DNA of 18,612 nt from Verrucomicrobiota bacterium (GTDB lineage Bacteria > Verrucomicrobiota > Verrucomicrobiia > Opitutales > Opitutaceae). A program made the translations under genes and the position numbers. Of this stretch, positions 14,284-18,612 are shown piece after piece; the stretch's first letter is position 1; every line of letters starts with the position of its first letter. Where the stretch lies: contig JAEZUE010000093.1 in the NCBI GenBank assembly GCA_023443455.1, forward strand, positions 1 through 18,612, in the 5' to 3' direction. The notes below the pieces were generated by a model. The model saw nothing but the letters and a program-made list of their open reading frames with translations, made no database searches and was not told the DNA's origin.

Positions 14284-14513
14284 GGCTGGCATGGGTGCTG
14301 GGCGCGTCGGGAAAGATTCGGGATGTGCCCTCCTATCGGCCGGGCGCACGGAAAATCAAAGAAGGAGTGAGGGAAAGTGCCCAGCGGCGGGAGGGGGGGC
14401 GCACCGGGTCCGGCCGGGTGTTCGTTCGGTTGGGGGGGGCAGCCGTAGCGCCGTGGTGAGTTCGGTGCCGCACGGCGTCGGCCGGGTGTGCGCCGGCCGG
14501 GGGGGGGCGCTGC
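14284..14513. repeat. Gap between the regulator genes with G7, G8 and G9 tracts
   Basis: Three uninterrupted G runs lie on the plus strand (C runs on the coding strand): 7 at 14393-14399, 8 at 14432-14439 and 9 at 14499-14507. The last two close approximate copies of a segment starting TC(C)GGCCGGGTGT (14409-14440 and 14478-14508). The tracts lie downstream of the stop of the upstream regulator and in the leader of the downstream one. No gene is seen here. Confidence 0.8.
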
Positions 14514-15719
14514 TCAGCTGCTGCCTTCGCGGTTGAAGAATGCGGCCAGGGGTGTGGGCACGTAGACGGGGATCGGGTACTGCTCCGAAGTGGCCTCGGC
14601 GAAGGCGGACAGTTTTTCGATGTACCGTTCGTTGAGAATGGCGCCGCGGTTGAGCAGGGGGATCTCGTTGACCTTCGGCGGTGGGTAGGCGTCGGCGAGC
14701 ACGTCGTGAAGGCGCAATTGGGTCGAACTTTTCCGGCGAAGGGGTGCTTCGTGTTCCACTACGGTGAGTCGGAGCGGGTGCCCGGCGAGGTCGAGATGGA
14801 TGGGCCGGGTGTCGTCGGGTACGGGCGGGTCGAGCCGCGGGCGTTCGACATAGAGTCCGCGGGAGAGGTAGGGCATCAGGGTGTCGCAGGTCCGCTGGCG
14901 AAGCTCGGAGCGCAGGGCCGAGCTGACGATCGTGAGGGCTTCGGCCACGAAGACGTGTTTCGGTGTCTTGGCGCTGGAGCGGCGGTGGAGGGTCTTTTCG
15001 ATCAGGCTGGCGACGACCGGAGATTCCATCTCGATGAGGAGGTCGAACCAGCGTTGTTCGTCGATGGCGACGAGAGCGACCCAGGCGGCGTAGGAAACGC
15101 GGGGAGGTTGGAAGCCGACCGGGGCGGGTACGGGGTTGACGTCGCCCACGCCCAGCTGCTCCAGGGCAATCGAGGCGAGCGAGCCGATCTGCTCGGTGGT
15201 GAAGTGGGCGCGGGCCTGCGGTTTCTCCGTATCGGCGGAGGCTTCGGCGTCGGCGGGAGCGGTCGGCGTGGCGATGAGTTCTCCGAGCAGCTGGTGGCGT
15301 TCCTGGAGGGATTCGAGTTCGACGAGTTTGCGGCGCAGTTCGATCTCGTACTCGACCATGCGCTGGGCGACGCGCAGGCGGGCCAGGAGTTCGGCGAGGT
15401 TGAAGGGTTTGGAGAGGAAGTCGTCGGCACCGGCGTCGAGGCCGGCCACCACCTCGGTCTTGTCGGTTTTGGCGCTGAGCATCAGCACGTACGGGCGGAA
15501 TCCGAGGTTGCCGGCCCGCAGCTTGGCGCACACTTCCGGCCCGGACATGCCGGGCATGACCCAGTCGAGAATCACGATGGGCGGCGCGTCGGCGCCCGAA
15601 AGGGTGTCGATGGCCTGTCGGCCGTCTTCGGCGGCGACGATTTCGTAGCCTGCTTCCTCCAGGAATGCCCGCAGCACTTTGCGCGCAATGCGATCGTCGT
15701 CGGCGACAAGAATTTTCAT
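14514..15719 (-). CDS. Response regulator with unassigned C-terminal output region (paralog 2)
   Basis: 401 residues from ATG 15719. The receiver has the same layout as its downstream paralog with no gaps over the first 110 residues: Asp7-Asp9, Asp52 in ILDWVMPG, Ser82 and Lys104 in SKPF. The linker helix (about 110-150) is charged and probably forms a coiled coil (VEYEIELRRKLVELESLQER). The output region contains YAAWVALVAIDEQRWFDLLIEM, a helical VFVAEALTIVSSALRSELRQ segment and LLNRGAILNERYIEKLSAF near the C-terminus. The two proteins end alike (IPVYVPTPLAAFFNREG here). The output family was not recognised; a CheX-like phosphatase fold is one possibility. This gene is first in the pair and is divergent from gatC. 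Confidence 0.87.
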   Translation of the reverse strand: MKILVADDDRIARKVLRAFLEEAGYEIVAAEDGRQAIDTLSGADAPPIVILDWVMPGMSGPEVCAKLRAGNLGFRPYVLMLSAKTDKTEVVAGLDAGADDFLSKPFNLAELLARLRVAQRMVEYEIELRRKLVELESLQERHQLLGELIATPTAPADAEASADTEKPQARAHFTTEQIGSLASIALEQLGVGDVNPVPAPVGFQPPRVSYAAWVALVAIDEQRWFDLLIEMESPVVASLIEKTLHRRSSAKTPKHVFVAEALTIVSSALRSELRQRTCDTLMPYLSRGLYVERPRLDPPVPDDTRPIHLDLAGHPLRLTVVEHEAPLRRKSSTQLRLHDVLADAYPPPKVNEIPLLNRGAILNERYIEKLSAFAEATSEQYPIPVYVPTPLAAFFNREGSS

Positions 15720-15877
15720 GCTGCGGGGTCGAGTGGGGATCGATCAGCCATCGGCAATGGCCCGGATGACTTGAGCGGGAATGCGTCATTTGTGTCGTTG
15801 GTGGCGAATTCGTGATGGAATCCGGGTTGAAAAGCGGCAGAGGCGAAACGTACCCTCCGGGTTCACCTCCGCCGGAC
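15720..15877. promoter_or_regulatory. Divergent promoter region, response regulator / gatC
   Basis: A 158-bp gap between divergent starts. On the plus strand TTGAAA (15827-15832), an 18-bp spacer and TACCCT (15851-15856) could be a weak sigma-70 promoter for the gatCAB operon, giving a short leader to ATG 15878. The -10 match is poor. No SD sequence is seen for either gene. Confidence 0.3.
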
Positions 15878-16168
15878 ATGCCCGAAACACCCAACATCGA
15901 CATCGACTACGTCGCCAATCTCGCCCGCATCGCCCTCTCTCCGGAGGAGAAACCGGTCTTCGCCCGCCAACTCGGCGACGTGCTCGCGTACATCGAGAAG
16001 CTCAAGCAGGCGGACGTGTCGGGCGTCGAGCCCACGGCGCATGCCTTCGATGTGCACAATGTCTGGGCGGAAGACGTGGCGCGGCCCGGACTCGCGGTCG
16101 AGGATGTGCTGCGCAACGCGCCTGCCTCCCGTGAAAACATGATCTCGGTGCCGAAGGTCGTGGAGTAG
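15878..16168 (+). CDS. gatC: Glu-tRNA(Gln)/Asp-tRNA(Asn) amidotransferase subunit C
   Basis: 96 residues, normal for GatC. The pattern is typical: DIDYVANLARIALSPEE at the N-terminus, LGDVLAYIEKLKQADVSGVEPTAHA in the middle, and DVLRNAPASRENMISVPKVVE at the C-terminus. GatC wraps around the GatA-GatB interface and stabilises the complex. ATG 15878 begins right before the conserved part; an in-frame ATG at 15812 adds an unconserved leader and was not used. gatA follows after 45 bp. Confidence 0.95.
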   Translation: MPETPNIDIDYVANLARIALSPEEKPVFARQLGDVLAYIEKLKQADVSGVEPTAHAFDVHNVWAEDVARPGLAVEDVLRNAPASRENMISVPKVVE

Positions 16169-16213
16169 TCGCCGCGCCGCATCCAACCCGTAGACACTGC
16201 AACCGCTCTCGAC

Positions 16214-17680
16214 ATGTCGTCCGATCCCGTTTTCCAGTCCGCCGCCGCGCTGAGCGCTGCGCTCGCCGAGCAAAAGCTCTCCGCCGTCGAACTGGCCCAG
16301 GCCTGCCTCGCGCGGGTCCGCGCCACCGATGTACGCGTGAATGCGTTTCTCTCCTACGACGAGGCCGACATCCTCGCCCAGGCCCGCGCCTCCGACGCGC
16401 GCCGTGCCGCCGGCCAGGCGCGCGGGCCGCTCGACGGCATCCCCGTGGGGCTCAAGGACGTCATTGCCGTGCGCAACCAGCCGCTGACCTGCGGCAGCCG
16501 CATGCTCGAGCAGTTCGTGTCGCCCTACGACGCCACCGCGGCCCTGGGGTTGAAGAACGCCGGCGCGGTGCTCTTCGGCCGGCTCAACATGGACGAGTTC
16601 GCCATGGGCAGCTCGACCGAGAACTCCGCCTTCAAGACCACCGCCAATCCGTGGGATCTCGAGCGCATCCCCGGCGGCAGCTCCGGCGGCAGCGCGGCGA
16701 CGGTCGCGGCCGGCCAGGTGCCCGTCTCGTTGGGCAGCGACACTGGCGGCTCGATCCGCCAGCCGGCGTCGCTTTGCGGCATCGTCGGTCTCAAGCCGAC
16801 CTACGGCCTGGTTTCCCGCTACGGCCTGGTCGCCTATGCCTCGTCGCTCGACCAGATCGGCCCCTTCGGCCGTACGGTCGAGGACGTGGCGCTGACGTTG
16901 CAGGCCGTCGCCGGCCACGACGAACGGGATTCGACGTCGTTCCGGACCGAGATTCCGGACTACCGCGCCGCGTTGGCGCAGCGCCGCGGCCCGTGGAAGC
17001 TCGGCGTGCCGAAGGAGTATTTCGCCGAGGGGCTCGCGCCCGAGGTGCGGGCGGCGGTGGAGCAGGCGATCGCCTGGTACCGCGCGCAGGGCTGCGAGAT
17101 CCGCGAGGTGTCGCTGCCGCACACCGAGTATGCGGTCGCCACCTACTACATCATCGCGACCGCGGAGGCGTCGTCGAACCTGGCGCGCTTCGACGGCATC
17201 CGCTACACGCACCGGTCCGCCAAGGCGACCGACGCGATCGATATCTACCACCACTCCCGCGCCGAGGGCTTCGGCTCGGAGGTGAAACGCCGCATCATCC
17301 TCGGCACCTACGTGCTCAGCAGCGGCTACTACGACGCCTACTACGGCCGTGCCCAGAAGGTGCGCACGCTGATCCGGCGGGACTTCATGGACGCGTTCCG
17401 CGAGGTCGACGCGCTGCTCACCCCGACCTCGCCCACCGTGGCGTTCAGGAAGGGCGAGAAGACGGCCAACCCGCTCGAGATGTACCTCGCCGACATCTAC
17501 ACAATCTCGCTCAATCTCGCCGGCCTCCCCGGTGTCTCCGTGCCCTGTGGGTTCTCGCCCGAGGGTCTGCCGATCGGCCTGCAGATCGTCGGCCGCCCGT
17601 TCCAGGAAGCCGAGCTGCTCGCCATCGCCCACGCCTACGAGCAGGCCCACGACTTCCACACCAAGCACCCGGTGTTGTGA
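16214..17680 (+). CDS. gatA: Glu-tRNA(Gln)/Asp-tRNA(Asn) amidotransferase subunit A
   Basis: Glutaminase subunit of GatCAB, an amidase-signature enzyme that releases ammonia from glutamine for transamidation of mischarged tRNA. 488 residues, normal length. The catalytic Ser-cisSer-Lys triad is visible: Lys81 (IPVGLKDVI), the cis-Ser in PGGSSGGS (Ser156/157), and Ser180 in GSDTGGSIRQPA. Also present are LNMDEFAMGSSTENS, GLKPTYGLVSRYGLVAYASSLDQIGP, RRIILGTYVLSSGYYDAYY and NLAGLPGVSVPCGF. Together with gatB it indicates that Gln-tRNA and/or Asn-tRNA are made by the indirect route in this organism. Unlike the usual arrangement, a foreign-looking small gene separates it from gatB. Confidence 0.97.
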   Translation: MSSDPVFQSAAALSAALAEQKLSAVELAQACLARVRATDVRVNAFLSYDEADILAQARASDARRAAGQARGPLDGIPVGLKDVIAVRNQPLTCGSRMLEQFVSPYDATAALGLKNAGAVLFGRLNMDEFAMGSSTENSAFKTTANPWDLERIPGGSSGGSAATVAAGQVPVSLGSDTGGSIRQPASLCGIVGLKPTYGLVSRYGLVAYASSLDQIGPFGRTVEDVALTLQAVAGHDERDSTSFRTEIPDYRAALAQRRGPWKLGVPKEYFAEGLAPEVRAAVEQAIAWYRAQGCEIREVSLPHTEYAVATYYIIATAEASSNLARFDGIRYTHRSAKATDAIDIYHHSRAEGFGSEVKRRIILGTYVLSSGYYDAYYGRAQKVRTLIRRDFMDAFREVDALLTPTSPTVAFRKGEKTANPLEMYLADIYTISLNLAGLPGVSVPCGFSPEGLPIGLQIVGRPFQEAELLAIAHAYEQAHDFHTKHPVL

Positions 17681-17700
17681 GGGCCTGGAAAATCGGACCG

Positions 17701-17738
17701 GTCACAGAGAACACAGAGAGGGGGAGGAGGACACAGAG
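17701..17738 (+). repeat. Left CACAGAG repeat cluster
   Basis: CACAGAG occurs at 17703-17709, 17712-17718 and 17732-17738, the last directly abutting the ATG of the GxxExxY gene. The segment 17701-17714 is a perfect inverted copy of 18131-18144 downstream of that gene. Confidence 0.85.
17723..17730 (+). promoter_or_regulatory. Shine-Dalgarno site of the GxxExxY gene
   Basis: GGAGGAGG lies 8 bases before ATG 17739, an ideal spacing. It supports that start over longer readings that begin inside gatA. It is the only clear Shine-Dalgarno sequence I found in front of any gene in the window. Confidence 0.75.
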
Positions 17739-18116
17739 ATGAAAACTGAGATCAATTCGCTAACGGAAGCTGTTATCGGAGCTGCCATCGAAGTGCACAA
17801 ATGGCTCGGCCCTGGTTTGCTCGAGTCTGCCTACCAGCGCGCGTTGGAGTACGAGTTGACTCTTCGCGGAGTCGCGTTCGAAGCGCAGAAAGTCTGTGCC
17901 GTTACCTACAAGGGCCTTCTTCTCGACGATGCTTACCGGCTCGACCTGTTCGTGGAGAAGCAGCTGGTCGTTGAATTGAAAGCTGTCGATGCACTTGCCG
18001 ATGTGCACGAAGCTCAGGTGTTGACCTACCTCCGGTTCAGCGAATGTCGCGTTGGGCTACTAATCAACTTTCGCAGCCGTCTGCTCAAGGACGGCCTCCA
18101 GCGTCTATCTCTGTGA
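17739..18116 (+). CDS. GxxExxY family protein, PD-(D/E)XK nuclease-like
   Basis: 125 residues, the usual size of this family. The name-giving motif is GLLESAY (Gly26, Glu29, Tyr32), preceded by EAVIGAAIEVHKWLGPG. A PD-(D/E)XK-type active site is plausible: Asp69 in YRLDLFVEK, then Glu79-Leu-Lys81 in VVELKAV, with Gln93 in the following helix. The C-terminal GLLINF strand is also typical. The molecular function of the family is not established to my knowledge; nuclease activity is inferred from the motif. The gene is clearly less GC-rich than its surroundings (33 of 60 bases at both 17761-17820 and 17881-17940, against 45 of 60 at 17041-17100 in gatA), has its own strong SD, and is bracketed by CACAGAG/CTCTGTG repeats. 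Its TGA stop (18114-18116) overlaps a CTCTGTG copy. All of this points to insertion between gatA and gatB. Confidence 0.9.
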   Translation: MKTEINSLTEAVIGAAIEVHKWLGPGLLESAYQRALEYELTLRGVAFEAQKVCAVTYKGLLLDDAYRLDLFVEKQLVVELKAVDALADVHEAQVLTYLRFSECRVGLLINFRSRLLKDGLQRLSL

Positions 18117-18251
18117 TCTTCTCTTCCTCAGTGTTCTCTGTGACTGGCTCGTTTTTCGGGCCTTCGCTCTGCGTTCTTTGCGGTTAACCCGTTCCGGCCT
18201 CTGTGACCTCCTCCGCCTCTCAGCGCTCTCTGTGACCCTTTCCGCTCCGTG
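18109..18251 (+). repeat. Right CTCTGTG repeat cluster
   Basis: CTCTGTG or a one-base variant occurs at 18109, 18136, 18167 (CTCTGCG), 18176 (CTTTGCG), 18199, 18228 and 18245 (CTCCGTG). Most copies are followed by AC or GTT. The cluster fills the 132-bp gap between the GxxExxY gene and gatB and overlaps the stop of the former and the start of the latter. 18131-18144 is the exact reverse complement of 17701-17714. Confidence 0.85.
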
Positions 18252-18612
18252 ACCTCTCTTCCTTCCTCTCCCTCCGCCTACGAAGCCGTCATCGGGCTCG
18301 AGGTCCATGTGCAGCTCAAGACGCGCTCGAAGATGTTCACGCGCGTCGCCACCGGCTTCGGCGAACCGCCCAACACGCTCACCGACCCGGTCGTGCTCGC
18401 GCTGCCGGGCACCCTGCCGGTGATGAACAAGGAGGCCCTCGACAAGATCATCAGGGTCGGCCTCATGCTCGGCTGCGAGATCGCTCCGGTCTGCAAATGG
18501 GACCGCAAGAACTACTTCTACCCCGACAGCCCGAAGAACTATCAGATCTCCCAATACGACCAGCCGATCTGCCTGCGCGGCGGCGTCGAGATCGAGCTGC
18601 CCGGCCCGGCGC
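18249..18612 (+). CDS. gatB: Glu-tRNA(Gln)/Asp-tRNA(Asn) amidotransferase subunit B, 5' part
   Basis: The first 121 codons are in the window; the gene runs off the right edge. The kinase-like subunit activates the mischarged aminoacyl-tRNA and receives ammonia from GatA. The family start YEAVIGLEVHVQLKTRSKMF is at residues 11-30, and DRKNYFYPDSPKNYQISQYD follows. The start is GTG 18249: no ATG lies between the in-frame upstream stop (18204-18206) and the conserved region, and the GTG lies inside a CTCCGTGACC copy of the repeat. The short leader VTSLPSSPSA is encoded by repeat-like, pyrimidine-rich sequence. The Cys pairs that many GatB proteins have around residues 31-50 (MFC.C and CPVC) are missing; here the segments read MFTRV and DPVVLALPG. 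Confidence 0.95.
   Translation, partial: MTSLPSSPSAYEAVIGLEVHVQLKTRSKMFTRVATGFGEPPNTLTDPVVLALPGTLPVMNKEALDKIIRVGLMLGCEIAPVCKWDRKNYFYPDSPKNYQISQYDQPICLRGGVEIELPGPA

Larger units (their letters stand above)
17701..18251. other. Candidate repeat-bounded insertion carrying the GxxExxY gene
   Basis: The parts are: left CACAGAG cluster, SD, a gene of atypical composition, and right CTCTGTG cluster, with a perfect 14-bp inverted repeat near the ends. It interrupts the conserved gatA-gatB adjacency. No transposase, target-site duplication or attachment site was found, so whether the unit ever moved as one piece is inference. Confidence 0.45.

Noticed and set aside
15863..17668. Minus-strand open frame of 601 codons over gatC and gatA
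   Set aside because: Shadow of gatCA; no recognisable motifs in its translation.
17701..18251. Insertion sequence with transposase
   Set aside because: The enclosed protein is GxxExxY/PD-(D/E)XK-like, with no DDE or HUH transposase motif, and no target duplication was found. Only a candidate repeat-bounded unit is claimed.

Overview
The window reads as a high-GC chromosome segment from a Verrucomicrobiota-like bacterium, most plausibly Opitutaceae-like. That placement is inference. It rests on the GC-rich codon use, the near-absence of Shine-Dalgarno sequences in front of genes, interspersed hairpin repeats ending in CCCTACC, a compact RpoD/RpoS-type sigma factor with a charged C-terminal tail, and a GxxExxY gene bedded in CTCTGTG repeats. 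No rRNA or tRNA gene and no CRISPR array was seen.

Layout. 1-492 is a gene-free tandem repeat (unit 214-220 bp). 493-1659 (-) is an M29-type metallo-aminopeptidase, divergent from an NQO-type flavodoxin-fold oxidoreductase (1753-2349, +). After a convergent hairpin region come minus-strand genes: a sigma-70 factor (2451-3533), a NapH-NapG-like fused polyferredoxin (3738-5408), a Tat-exported DUF362 protein (5482-6429) and a SetA-like MFS sugar exporter (6596-7825). Divergent from these is a plus-strand translation block: a stand-alone Lrp/AsnC ligand-binding domain (7981-8253), rpmI, rplT, a strong terminator, then pheS and pheT (to 12743). A convergent repeat-rich gap leads to two tandem paralogous response regulators on the minus strand (13021-14283 and 14514-15719). 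The window ends with gatC, gatA, a GxxExxY gene and the 5' part of gatB on the plus strand.

How the genes work together. rpmI/rplT encode 50S proteins, pheST charges tRNA-Phe, and gatCAB amidates misacylated Glu-tRNA(Gln) and Asp-tRNA(Asn). The DUF362 protein and the NapHG-like fusion look like a two-gene envelope redox unit. The two response regulators are duplicates with an unassigned output region and probably act together.

The most unusual parts are: (1) the PD-(D/E)XK-like GxxExxY gene lodged inside the gatCAB operon, flanked by inverted CACAGAG/CTCTGTG repeats that supply its own stop codon and the GTG start of gatB; (2) several degenerate heptanucleotide arrays, two of them inside the coding sequence for the linker of the NapHG fusion; (3) graded G7/G8/G9 tracts between the two response regulators; and (4) a long bulged stem between rpmI and rplT.
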